Notes under the pieces: generated by a model
The model's database searches: none
Told to the model about the DNA's origin: nothing
The model's input: the letters and a program-made list of their open reading frames with translations, nothing else
Translations under genes and position numbers: made by a program
Origin: Acephala macrosclerotiorum
Lineage: Eukaryota > Ascomycota > Leotiomycetes > Helotiales > Mollisiaceae
Reading direction: 5' to 3'
DNA length: 33,809 nt
NCBI GenBank assembly: GCA_014904845.1
Contig: MU119625.1
Span: forward strand, 3,227 to 37,035
Shown here: piece after piece, positions 1-12,246 of the stretch
Layout of the letters: each line of letters begins with the position of its first letter
Numbering within the stretch: position 1 is the first letter of the stretch

Positions 1-1034
1 AAAAAAAAAATAAACTATAAAAAAATTTAATATTAATAAAAATATTGAAAAAATTATTAAATTCTTGAAAAAAAACGACGATAATTTGAAAGATTTCAAA
101 TTTTGAGTTTTTTATTTAAAGTAAATTTTTTTTTTTTTTTAATTTTTTTTTTCGAGACTCGAAACGAGTTTATTATATGAAAAAACGATTATAGTAAAAT
201 TATATATTCTCTCTTTAAAAATCCTTGTAAATAACTAATTTCGAGAATAGTATTAATTACGTATTTTTTAGTATATAAAGAGTTTTCATTTACTATAAAT
301 TAATTAACAATTTTTTCTATTTTTACTTTAATTGATTAATTGATTAATTTACGAATTACGAATTACTTCGAATAAATCTAGTTTATTAATTAAAACGAAT
401 TAATCTACGATTGAATTTTTTTACTTTGTATTTTATTGTTTTTTTATAGTATTATTTTTATAAAGTCTTAAATAAATTTATTAAAAATGTAATAAAATAT
501 AATTTATACTTTGAAAGTTATAAAATCTTATAAAATCAAAATATTCAAAATTAAATAAATAATATTTGTATAATTATATTTTAAAAATTGAAAAATAAAA
601 TAAAATTATTTAATAATAATATAAGTATTATATATATTTTAATAAGTTATTTATAATATATAAATCAGTTTTAAATAAAAAAATTTAATATTATATAATA
701 ATTTATTATAATATAATAAAATAAAATTGAAAATTGAAAATTTTTTATATTTTTAATTAATTTGAAATTATTTAATAAAATTTTATAAAAAACTAAAAAA
801 TAATTATATTATATTATATTATTTTTAAATTTTATAATAAAGTATTATTTTATAATTATTTTTAATTTATATATGAATTTAATAAATTTATTTATATAAA
901 TATTAAAAATATATTATTTTTATTTATTTTCATTATATTACTTTTTTAATATATAGTAATTATATAAATAAAATAAAATCATAAAAAATATTTAAATATA
1001 AAAGTTTTCATATATAAATTACATATATTAAAAT
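1..1034. other. AT-rich desert, no gene
   Basis: Nearly all A and T with long A or T runs. No reading frame of useful length and no RNA gene was recognised. Some cytosines outside CpG remain (for example around 200-235), so this stretch is less extremely converted than the retroelement interior at 4.8-11 kb. It is best explained as RIP-degraded repeat DNA whose identity is lost. Confidence 0.75.
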
Positions 1035-1063
1035 GTTTCTTTCGATACTCGACGCATATTTTG

Positions 1064-1096
1064 CTCCGCAGGCCTCACAGGGGCGCCCCTGCGGAG
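1064..1096. repeat. GC-rich inverted repeat with central palindrome
   Basis: CTCCGCAGG at 1064-1072 is perfectly complemented by CCTGCGGAG at 1088-1096. A 12-bp perfect palindrome, AGGGGCGCCCCT, sits at 1079-1090 and overlaps the second arm, so two alternative hairpins are possible. It stands alone in very AT-rich surroundings. It could be the terminus of a small element or a structured regulatory site; nothing in the sequence decides. Confidence 0.75.
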
Positions 1097-1259
1097 GGCT
1101 TCAAAGTGTTCGACTTTAGTAATTTATTTCTATTTCAAGTTTCAAGTTAATAGCTCTTAATTTGAGCGTTTTATAAGTATTTGAAGTTGAAACAGTTATT
1201 GAGATAGAGTTCTAGATTCTGCCGGGCGGTGAAGCCGATAAGCTGATAAGCCCCTTAGT

Positions 1260-1740
1260 GCCTAAGGCAGAAGCGCACTACCTGCGAAGCCTCATATTAT
1301 CAGAGGAACACTCTCTGGGACTTCCGTCTCTTATATTTAGTTGCTACGATCGATTCAATCAATTTAGATTACTTTACTTAGTATATAATTCCAGGGGGAG
1401 ACCCCCTGGGACCCCCCCTTTAGAGCTGCGCAGCTGGATTAGAGAGTGTTTTACAGCTTAAAACCTTAGTGCCTAAAGCAGAAACGCACTTTTGAAGCTT
1501 TACACCAAAGGGACACCCCCTGGGACCCCCGTCTTATATTTAGCTACTACGATTGATTCTATTGATTATAAATAGTTATTACGATTATATTTACTAGAGG
1601 GAGACCCCCTAGGACCCCCCTTAAATGCTGCGCAGCTATAGAATTAATAAGAGTAGGATTTTGGTGTACCAGCATTCCAATGCCTAAGGCAGAAACGCAC
1701 TCAGAGAGTTTTGCGGTCGCCATTTTTACTAAGTGCGACT
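1260..1740. repeat. Imperfect tandem repeat, about 203-211 bp unit
   Basis: The motif GCCTAAGGCAGAA(A/G)CGCACT recurs at 1260, 1471 (one change) and 1682, exactly 211 bp apart each time. Between these anchors, units 1 and 2 share a GAGACCCCCT-GGGACCCCCC-like block, a CTGCGCAGC palindrome (1426 and 1628) and a TTATATTTAG tract, with internal spacing near 203 bp, so indels occur inside the unit. The third unit is cut short at about 1740. The block is satellite-like, with no coding evidence. Confidence 0.8.
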
Positions 1741-2175
1741 ATATTCTATTGATTTGCGCAACAACGAATTAATAGAATCACTTGAAACTTGGAATCTGGG
1801 AATATTTAATTGAGTTTCAATTTATTTGTAAGTCTTATGCAATTTGAATTAATTAATGGATTGTAGTTGTAAACGCAATACAATTGAAGTTTCGATGTTC
1901 ATCACGTGCCGCGACATTTCTTAACAGACCAATCAAATCGCTTCATTCGGGCACCTCGGTTAAATTTGGTCTTTTTCGCCCATAGTTGAAATGACTCGTG
2001 CCACGTGAATATCGCGTGACTTAATAAAAGTTGACATTAGTCCTTAAGGCGGACGGCCAATAAAATAAATATAAATAATAAAATTTCAATAATTAAAAAA
2101 GTGTATTATTATTTTAATTATATTATAAACTATAAAATATTTAAAATGAAAATTTGTATTTTTTTATAATTTTTT

Positions 2176-2180
2176 ATATT
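2176..2180. repeat. Target site duplication, left copy
   Basis: ATATT lies directly before the TG that opens the left LTR and matches the five bases directly after the right LTR (11908-11912). Five bp is the usual duplication length for LTR retrotransposons. In such AT-rich DNA a chance match is not negligible. Confidence 0.7.
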
Positions 2181-2310
2181 TGTTAGAAAAATAATATATA
2201 TAGTAAAAAATAATCCATTTTGTAAGACTACGGTATAAGAGTTAAACTCGGTAGATTACACTAAATTAAACTAGACTATATTATTTGATCTCGAGTCTTT
2301 TTACGTAATA
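2181..2310. repeat. Left LTR (130 bp)
   Basis: Aligns without gaps to 11778-11907. I count 23 differences, all transitions. At all ten C/T sites the C is in this copy; the 13 G/A sites are split, six with G here and seven with G in the right copy. This copy keeps several cytosines outside CpG, so it is less converted than its partner. Confidence 0.85.
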
Positions 2311-5300
2311 AAATATCTTTTGAAAATTTTTTACGTTTTCGTAAAATTAAAAAAATCTTGTAAAATTTTTTTTTTTTTTACTTTATTTAAGACTTAAAAC
2401 AATTACAAATTCGTAATTATATTTTTCGTTTTTTTGTAAAAATAAAAAATATCTCACGTATATAATCAATACTATAAAAAAAAAAATCTGAAAAATATTA
2501 TTTTAATTTTTTTTTTTCAATAATTTTAATATTAATTTTTCATTTTCGTAATCATAGAATTTTTATTCTTTAATCGATCTTTTATCGTTTTGTCAATAAT
2601 TTTCGTATTTTTTTTTTGTATTAATTCGTCGATAAAATTCTAAGAAATTTAAAAAAAAAATAATAAATTTTAATATTAATATAATAATAAAACGTATAAA
2701 ATTTATCGACGTTAAATATATTTAATATTTATACGACGTAATTGAATTTAATATATTTGAAAAATAAAAATATTAATTTTGAAAATTAAAATATCGATTT
2801 TGTAAATTAATATAATATTTTAATAAAACTTTGTATTAATTTGTAAAAACGAATATCGATTAAATAAATTATTTATAATTTCGATTTTATTAATACTATT
2901 TTTACGAAAAACTATTTAAATAATAATTAAAAAATTTTTAATAGAATACAAAATCGCAAAAAATGTATTATTAATAAAATTAAAATAATTATACTATTAA
3001 TAGTAAATAATATTATTGTATATTGAGATTATTTTTTTCGAGATTAATTTAAAAATAATATATTATCGAAATAAACGATAAAAATTAATTTAATTATTTA
3101 AAGATTAAAAATTGTTTTATAATATTATAATTATTTTGTAAAAAAAAAATTAATTCGTTATTAAACTTTTTATTTTATTGTATTTTAAAGTAAATATTTG
3201 TAAAATGTAATTCGTTTGTAAATTCGATAATAAAATATTTCGTATAAATATATTTATAATTTTTTCAATGTATTTTAAAGTTTTAAAATCGAAATATTTT
3301 TCGTATTACGATTTTTATTAATTTTTTATATCTCGAAAACGATAAAATCGTATTTTTAAAGTTTTATTAATTATTTCGATTAAGTTTTTTATTTTAATTA
3401 ATATTTCGTTCGAAATAAAATCGAATAAATTTTTTTGAAATCTTTGAAATATTGTTTTTTTTAAAATAAATTTTTTAATATATTCAATAATCGATTTTTA
3501 TTCTTTTCAAATTTTAGTATTAAAAATATTTATTGATAGATTTTATAGTGCTTTTTAATACTTGTATAATCAATTCAAATTACTAGTTTTTATAATATTT
3601 ATATCGAAAAATAAATTATATTTTCTAAAAATAGTAATTTTATCAATTTTTACGTTTTTATTTTCGATTTTTTTATTAATATTTATCGCGTTTATTTCAA
3701 ATATTTCTAGTCAATTTTATTTTATTTTAATAAAAATACTAAGAACTAATAAAAATCGTAGAATATTTAAATCAATTATCGTATAATTTGTCGTAATAAT
3801 TAATATAATTTGTATACAAATTTTAAAAAAAATTTTAATTTTTTTTAAAGCGTCGAATTTATTATTATTAATTATTACGACGTTTAATTTTTAGAAATAA
3901 TTAAACTAATAATAAAAAGTCAATTTTATCGAATTTTTAAACGATAAATATTATTCGATTTTAAATTATTTTATAAAACGAAACAATTTACTCGTATTAT
4001 TTTTAATATTTTTTTTGAATTCGTATTTTATATTGTTTTTAATATAATTTAAAAAAAGTTTTTTTGTAGATTGCAATAAAAAATTGTAGTTTTTAGTATT
4101 GATTTTAATAATCAATTTCGTGTTTTTAAATATTAAAAATTTTATTATTAAAACGTTTATTAATTTTGATAAATTTATTAATATATCGTTTGCGATTTTA
4201 ATTAATTAAATTGTTATTGAATATATTTTATATTTCAATTTTCGAATTATTTTTATTTTTATTTTTTATATTCGTTTTATTGTTTTAAAAATTTTATTAA
4301 TATTTGATTAAAATAAAATTAATTCGATTGAAATAAAATTTTGTATTAATAATTACAAAATTAAAATTAAACGTTTGAATTCGTTTTTAATTTGTTGAAT
4401 TAACGAATAAATATAAAAATTATTTAAATTTAAAATAAATTTAATATTTTTGAGTTTGTTTTTATTTAATTTAATAAATAATTATTCGATAAAAAATTTT
4501 AAATTATTAAGAAAATTACTATATTTAGTATAGAATTTGTCGATTTAAAATTGAGTAAATAGTTTATTATTGGAGATTTTTTAGTAAATAATTCGATATT
4601 TTTTTGTGCGAGAAAAAAAAAACGTTTTATTGATTTTTTGGAAATTTTTATCGTTTTTTGATTGAGAAATTTGAGAAATTGAAATATTGAATTTGTATTT
4701 TTTTGTTAGAAAAATTTGAGAAATTCTTTTTATATATACTTGAGAAAATTAATATATCGTAAAAGAATTTAATAAAATATTATCGGATTTGAATAAAGAA
4801 ATTAGTGAAATTGTTAAAAGAATTAATAAAATGTTTTTAGAATTTGATAAAAGAATTGAAAAATTGAATACGAATAATAATAAAATTTTTAAAAAATTTA
4901 TTTTGTATTTACAATAAAATTCGTAAAATATTTTGTAATTGAAAACGAATTTATTATTTTTGTTTGAAATTGAATTGAAAAAAATTAAATAATAAGTAAT
5001 ATTATTTGATTTATCGTTTAATAAAAACGATAAAATGTATTGTTTTCGTATATTGAAAGTAAATAGATTTTTTTCGAGTTTAATAAAATTTGCGTCGAAA
5101 ATCAAAAGTTTGCAAATATTAAAATTGTTATTATTAAACGTTATATATTATTTTGTAAAAGTAAAACGTATAATAAAATTAAATAATTTCGATTTTAAAG
5201 ATTATTATTATTGTTAATAGAATTGAATTGTTGTAATTATTAAAAATAGAAATATTATATAAAAAAAAATTGAAATAAGTAAATTGTAAATAAACGAGAT

Positions 5301-8300
5301 TATATTAATAAATAAAGTGAATATAATAAATTTAAAAATGAAATTTTTCGATCGATTAAAATTATATAAATTTTTTTGAATTAATTGTTTTTTTAAAACG
5401 ATTTTGAGATTTATATAATTGTTTAATTTTTTATTATTGAATTCGAGATTAATTTTTTGAGCGAATATATATACGAGTTCGAATTAAGAATTTTAATATG
5501 CGAATTTCGTATTTTTAAATGAATTTAATTGCGTTTTTAAATAATTCGATTTTATATTATTAATTTTATACGTTATTGTAATTTTTTTATTTGATTAAAT
5601 ATTTGAAATTGTTTTTATTATTATATTAAATGTATTTTTTATCGATAATTTTTTTAAATTTTTAAAATTTTTAATTATTATTATATTTGTCGTTTAAATT
5701 GATATCGATTGATTTTACAATATTTGATTTTAATTTGTTATACGAATTTTTGTTTTTTAGTACGAAGTATAAATAAATAATAAAAATAATTAAATAGATT
5801 TTTTAATAAAAAAATAATTGCAATTTATATATAAAGCGATTAATACGTTTTTTGATAAAAAAGAGATTAATTTGTTGTTTTATTAATTTTAAATTTGAAT
5901 AATTTAAAAAATTATAATTTTTATAAAATTTGATATATATTAAATTATCGATATTTATTGTAAACGATTTATACTTAGAATCGTATTGTTTTTTAGTAAA
6001 TATAGCGACGAAATTAATAATTAATTGTACGTTTTATTAATGAAATTTTTAGATGATTTTAAAAATATTAAAAGAATTTGATTTATATAAAAATAATAAA
6101 ATTGTATTTATTTTGTAGTCGATAATAATTTCGTTTAAATTAATATTAATAATTATTGTAAATGTATTATTAATAGCGATTTAATATAAGATAATATAAT
6201 TTGTTTATAATTAATCGAAATAAAATATAGTAAAATAATAAAAATCGATTTCGATTTTTTATATAATTCGTTTTAATAATCTATTTATTTGTAAATATTA
6301 AACGATAAATATTCGTAGTTTTATATTTATAAATTTAAAGATAATTTGTTAAAATTTAAAGACGAATTTTTTATTTTAATTAAAAATAATATTATTCAAT
6401 ATTTTTTAATTATAAAATACGAATATTGTAATTAAAATTTTAATTTAATTTTCGATTATATATATAATATATTTTAAAATAAATAGTTTTTTTTTTAAAG
6501 AATTTGTAAAATATTAATATTAAATAATCGAAAAAATCGAAATTTTCAATTTTTTATAAAACGATCGTTTTTACGATTAAAAAACTAAAAATAAAATCAA
6601 TTGTAATTATTGTAAAAAGTTTTAATTTAATACGAATTAATTGTAAAAAATCGTATATTGAAAATTGTAGAATTTTGTTATAAAGATAGTTTAAATAGTA
6701 GATTAAATATTCAATTAATTTTTTTGTTAATTTACGAATTACGAAATTCGATAGTTTTTATTTTATTTTTTTGAGATCGAAATAATATTTATCGTAAATT
6801 TTCGAGAAAATATCGTAAAATATAATTTTTAAAATATAAAAACGATTAAAGTTTTTATAAAAAATATAAAATAATAAATTATTTTATAAAAAAAAAAAAG
6901 ATTATTAATTTAAATTTTTTGAAAAATTAATTTATTTTTTTTTTAATCGAGAAATTTTAAAGTTTTATAAAAATAATAATTTTTAATATAGTTTTTTATA
7001 AATTGTAATTTGTATTTTGAGTTAATAATAATTTTTGAGAATAAATAAAAATTATTTAAAATATTGTTTTTAAAAATATTTTTTAAAAAAATAATTTTAA
7101 GTTTGTTTAAAATATTAAATATAATATTTAATTTTTTGAAAATGTATTTTATTTTGAGATTAAATTGAAAAAAGTATTTAAAAATCGTAATAAGTTTTAT
7201 ATTGATTTTAGTAACGTTAAAAATGAATAAAGAAATTTAATTGTAAATATTTTTTATTATTAAATAATTTGTTAAAATTTGAATAAAACGTTTATTACTT
7301 TGAATTATAATTCGAAGTTTTTTATAAGTACATATTAAATATATTATTTTGAATTCGATAAAGTAATAGTATTTTTTGGCGAGAGAAATTAATTTACTTA
7401 AAAATAGTACGAATTGAATTGTAGAGATTAATAGATTGAAAAAATTTGAAATTAGAATATAATTTTTTTTGAAATAAAAAATTATAATTTTAAAGTCGTT
7501 TTTAAAAATATCGATTTTAAAGAAAAACGATTTGTTTAAATTGTAATAAATTAGTATACGTTTGTTTAATAAATAAATTTAAAGATTTTTTTACGATACT
7601 TTTTTTTGATTTGTAAATTTTTATATAATATATATATAAAAAATTTTTTTTGAAATTTTTTTTGTAGTTTTTTATTCTTTTTTTTTGTACAAATATTTGT
7701 ATTTTATATTGTTATAATAATTTCGATATTTGTACGTAAAATGATATATAAAATTGAAATTAATTTGTTATTTTTAAATATATTTTTAAAAATTTTAAAA
7801 TTTCGAAAAAAACGAGATTTTTAATTATTATTATTCGTTTTTTAATTATAAATATTTTAAATTCGTTTATACGATAATTAAAAAAGTAAATCGATAAATA
7901 TTTTAAGAAAAACTTTAATAAAAATAAGTATAAATATATTTTTGCGAATAAAATAAATATTTCGTATAAATATTAAAAATAATTTTTTATCGTTTTTAAA
8001 AAAATAATTATATTATTAATAAAAATTTTAATAAAATAACGATATAATCGAAGTTTTAAGTTTATAATTTATTGAACGTAAATAAAAAAGTTTTTAAAGT
8101 TTTAAAAAACTATTTTAAAACGTTTTAAATTGCGATAATTAATAATAGTAAATTTGTTTTAATAATTTTTTCGAATTAAAAATTAATAAAAAAATTTTAA
8201 TCTATTGATAATCGTAATATAAATTATATTTTTAAGAGTTTTTATAATTTTTTTTTAATACGATATTAAATACGTATTAAAAATCGTCGTTTTATTAATA

Positions 8301-9605
8301 GATTTTATATTGATAATAAAATGAAAATATGATTTGTTTTTAATTATTTTTTAAATTATAAATACGAAATAATCAAAAAGTATTAATTAAATTATTTATT
8401 TGAATTTGTTTTTATTATATATAATATTGAATATTTCGTTGATAATTTTTTAATTTTTTGTATTAATAAAGTATTTATTATTAGCGATTTTTATATTTTA
8501 TTAATTTTCGATTAATAAAACGAATATATATAATTTAAATAAAAAATCGATAAAATTTTTATTAATTTAATAAATTGTAAATTCGTCGATTAAAACTTTA
8601 AATTAAATTACGAACTTTGAATTTGTAATATATATATAAACGTTATTATTTAATACGATTTTTAAAACGTTGATTAATTTGATAATATTATTAGAAAATA
8701 ACTAATAATTATTTAATATTTTTCTATTTGCGAATATAGTAATTTCGTTCGAGTTTTATTTATTTTTATTCAAAGTCGATTCGATTATATAATAATCGTT
8801 TTTTTCGTATTTTTAATATATTTTTAATTTAATTTTTCGTTTAATTAATAAATTAATAAAATTTGAATTCGTAATAATAATAAAGTTTGTTTTATTTACG
8901 ATAATATTATAAATATATACGTATTAAATATTAAATATAAATTGACGATTTTTAAATAATAAAAAATATATAATTAGTATTATAATAATTTTTCGAAATA
9001 AAATTACAATATTTTTCGCGTATAAAATTTTTTTTTTAATATAAAAATTTTTTGTGAAAACTCGAATTAATATAATTAAATTTTCGTATAAATTGACGAT
9101 AAATATACAATTTTTATAATTTAATTTTCTTTAGTATAAATACAAAAATTCGTTGTTTAAAAAAAGTTTAAAATCGAGATTTTTAATTATTTATATACGA
9201 ATTTTAATTTTATTAAATACATTTTATTTTTTAATTATTTTGAGTATATATATTATAAAAATAATTCGTTTATTGAATTTTATTAATTTATCAATTTTTA
9301 AAATTGTAATTAATTCGAATTTATTAATAAACAAATTTAATATAAATTGTATTTATTTTTTATTGATTAAAAAACGAAAATAATTAAAATCGATATATAT
9401 TTTATATAATTTACTATTTATTTTCAATTTAATTTTTATTATTACATATATATATTTTATTATAAAATTATTTGAAATTTTCGTAAAAATTATTTCGATA
9501 AATCGTTAAAACGAGAAATTGTTTATTATAAATAATTAAATCGAGAAAATTGTTTTCTATTTATTATATTTATTAATTTTTCGTGTATTATTAATATTGT
9601 ATTTA

Positions 9606-9719
9606 TCGATTTTTTCGATTTTTAATAAAAAAATTTAATAAAATTTTTCGATTTTTAATAAAAGAATTTAATAAAATTTTTCGATTTTTAGTAAAAAAAT
9701 TTAATAAAATCGATCGATA
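9606..9719. repeat. 33-bp tandem repeat inside the retroelement
   Basis: TCGATTTTTAATAAA-like units have their CG at 9616, 9649, 9682 and 9715, exactly 33 bp apart: about three full copies and a partial fourth. Because 33 is a multiple of three, this could be the trace of an 11-residue amino-acid repeat in the original element, but the current sequence is not coding. Confidence 0.75.
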
Positions 9720-10940
9720 TTACAAAAGTTTTTATAAATATATTTAAATAATTAAATTTTCGATAAAAATTTTTTTTTGTATTTATAATAAAAATTTTTT
9801 TAATAGTATTAATAAAATAAATTGTATTGATAATATTTTTTTTTTGATTGAAATTTCAAATTACATTGAATTAAAATTTAATTTTTTAATAAAATTTTTT
9901 TTTTATTTTTTTAGTTTTTTATTATAATTAGTTTTAATTTCTATAAAAATATCGTAGAAATCGTTATCGATTTAATGTACGTCGTCGTATTAATAATATT
10001 GTTTAAATTTATAATTATTATTATTAGATTTTTATTGATTTTTGTAAAAATTTAATTCGTAAATAAATTTATTATTTTTAGTTTTTTCGAATTTTATTAT
10101 TAGTATTAATAGTACGAGTTTGAGTTTTAATAATAATAAAATAAATTTTTATAGTAGTTTTTTATTATTAATTGATTTGTTTTATTAGAAAATTTAATCG
10201 AAAAAAAAAAATTAATAAAAGTTTATATAAAATATAAAAAATTTGAATTACGATTTAAATTGTTTTGAATTTTAATAAAAAATTGAATTGAAATTATTTG
10301 ATTTTTTGAATTCGAAATCGCGTTTATTATTATTATTAAATTTAATAAAGTATTGTTTTTTTTTTTAAATTGTTTTTTTAAATTTATATTTTTATTATCG
10401 TTTATTTTATAAAATCTTTGATTGAAATTATTTTAATTAATATTCAAAAAAATATACGAAATTTTGAATTTATATTATTAAAAGTTTGAAATAATTATTA
10501 AATAAATTTATTAAAGTTTATTGTTTTCGTAGTGCGAATAATATTTGATATGTATTTTCGAATATTTTTTTTATTATAAATATTATTTTTCGAATATATT
10601 TATTTTGAATTTGTAAATAAATATATTAATTTATATAAAAACGTTATTTTAATCGAATTTAAAAAAAATTTTTTCGAGTTCGAATAATTTATTAAAATAT
10701 TATATTAAAATTATATTATAAAAATAAATATAAAAATTTTATTTAATAATTAAAACGTGTAATTCGATAATATTATTTTTAATTTTATTTATAAAAAAAT
10801 AAATATTGTATTAATAAATATTTTGTTTGATCGTAATATAATTATTTTTATTGTAAAAAAAATTTAAATTTGAATTAAAATAATTTATATTTTTTGATTT
10901 TTATTTTATATTAATAAAATTTTTATTAGTAAAATTTTGA

Positions 10941-11000
10941 TTATTATTATTATTATTATAATTACAATCGAGAATATAGTATTTATTATTATTATTATTG
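10941..11000. repeat. TTA/ATT microsatellite tracts
   Basis: Two runs of ATT/TTA trinucleotides (about 10941-10960 and 10983-11000) are separated by about 22 bp. They may derive from a codon repeat in the original retroelement or from simple slippage in AT-rich DNA. Confidence 0.5.
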
Positions 11001-11777
11001 CGAACGAAAATATAATATTTATTATTGTTCATTATATTTCGTATTTAAATTTAAAAAGTAATAAAAATAATATTTTGTATTTGTATTAATATTTCGAGTA
11101 TAAAATTATTTTATTAATTATTGTAATTATTATTTTCGATTTCGAGTATTTCGAGTAACAAATTAATTATTTTTTTAAATATTTTTTTTCGATATATAAA
11201 ATTAAAATTATATATTTTTTTTATAATATTATTCGAAAGAATTGTACGAAATTAATATTTTATTTTAAGTTTTAAAAAAATTGAATTTTTTTTTTTTGTA
11301 ATATTAAGATTTTTAAAGTTTTTAAAAAAATTTTTTTTTTCGTTTTTAAATATATATTTCGATTTTTGAATTAATATAATAATTTTGACGATTGTAATAA
11401 ATTTTTTAAAAATCGTATTAAAAATTTTTTTATTTTGAATTTATGCGTTTGAAATAAAAATATTTTTTAATTTTATTGAAATTTTTGTATTTCGTGAAAT
11501 CGAAACAATTTTAAAAGTAAAATTGGAATAAAATAAACGAAAGTTCGAAAAGTATTAAATAATAAATTAAATAGTTTCAATAGTTTGAGATTTGAAATCG
11601 TTGACGTATTTGTATTTAATTCGTTGAAACTTTGAAAGTCGTATACGATTTCGACGATATTTTGTGCGATTAGTGTATTAGTTATTGAAAAGTAAAACGG
11701 TAAACGGAAAATCGTTAAAATCGCGTTTTGAGACAAATATAAAATCTTAAAACGAATAAATTAATATTACTATTATT

Positions 11778-11907
11778 TGTTAAGAAAATAGTGTATATAG
11801 TGAAAAATGATTTATTTTGTAAGATTACGATATAAGAATTAAATTCGATAGATTACGTTAAATTAAATTAAATTGTATTATTTGATTTCGAGTTTTTTTA
11901 TATAATA
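11778..11907. repeat. Right LTR (130 bp)
   Basis: Gap-free partner of 2181-2310. Every cytosine in this copy lies in CpG, whereas the left copy has C at ten positions that read T here. This is the more heavily converted LTR. It is followed immediately by the second ATATT. Confidence 0.85.
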
Positions 11908-11912
11908 ATATT
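11908..11912. repeat. Target site duplication, right copy
   Basis: ATATT directly after the right LTR, identical to 2176-2180. Confidence 0.7.
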
Positions 11913-12246
11913 AAATAATAAAATAATTTATTTTTTGAAAAAAAAATTATAATAATATATTTATTATAAAATAAATATTAATATATTATATATTATACTT
12001 AATAATATTTGAATTAATAATAAAAATATAATTTTTTGATTTATTTTATTTATAATTTATATATTTTATAATAAAAAATATATATTTTTAATAAAAATTA
12101 TAATAAAATTAGACTTTAAATTATAATTCTTATTTATTAAATTTTTTAACGTTTCAATTAAAGTCCATTTTCTAAGTTTGATTGCATTTTATTAATAATT
12201 GATAAAATAACAATATTTTAATTGTCGTAGAAAATAGTGTTTTTCG
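11913..12246. other. AT-rich flank, no gene
   Basis: A/T-dominated DNA between the retroelement and the gene island. No feature was recognised. Composition becomes balanced within a few bases of 12245. Confidence 0.7.

Larger units (their letters stand above)
1035..2085. other. Less mutated island inside AT desert
   Basis: Base composition rises sharply here: runs of five to seven C or G, a GC-rich hairpin at 1064-1096, a tandem repeat at about 1260-1740, and balanced sequence at 1880-2060 with two CACGTG motifs about 100 bp apart. An open frame at 1258-1461 lacks an ATG and lies across the repeat, so it is not called as a gene. The island ends where AT-rich DNA resumes about 95 bp before the 5' LTR. 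It may be a younger insertion, a tandem array protected from RIP, or unique DNA. Confidence 0.6.
2181..11907. mobile_element. Complete but RIP-destroyed LTR retrotransposon
   Basis: Two direct 130-bp repeats (2181-2310 and 11778-11907) bound 9467 bp of interior, and ATATT flanks both ends. The LTRs start TG and end TA, which would be CA before a C-to-T change. The interior is saturated with stop codons in all frames. The longest open stretches (for example 3562-3786 and 9153-9383) have only A/T-driven composition and no recognisable gag, protease, reverse transcriptase or integrase motif. The superfamily and transcription direction therefore cannot be assigned. With LTRs of only 130 bp, 9.7 kb is long for an LTR element, so a nested insertion is possible. 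Confidence 0.85.

Noticed and set aside
1258..1461. Open frame of 67 codons in the GC island
   Set aside because: It starts at GTG, lies across a tandem repeat, and the equivalent frame is not open in the second repeat unit.
3562..3786. Phe/Ile/Leu-rich open frame in the retroelement
   Set aside because: Composition follows from A/T content and there is no retroelement motif or ATG context. The same holds for 4749-5105 (minus), 5035-5217 and 9153-9383.
9975..9995. Minus-strand YDDV string as a reverse-transcriptase active site
   Set aside because: The residue two before DD is not Tyr and no neighbouring RT blocks could be seen.
11473..11736. Minus-strand open frame near the right LTR, and a DFDDIL string on the plus strand suggesting a reverse-transcriptase YxDD box
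   Set aside because: The spacing is not YxDD, the location next to an LTR is wrong for plus-strand polymerase, and stops surround it.
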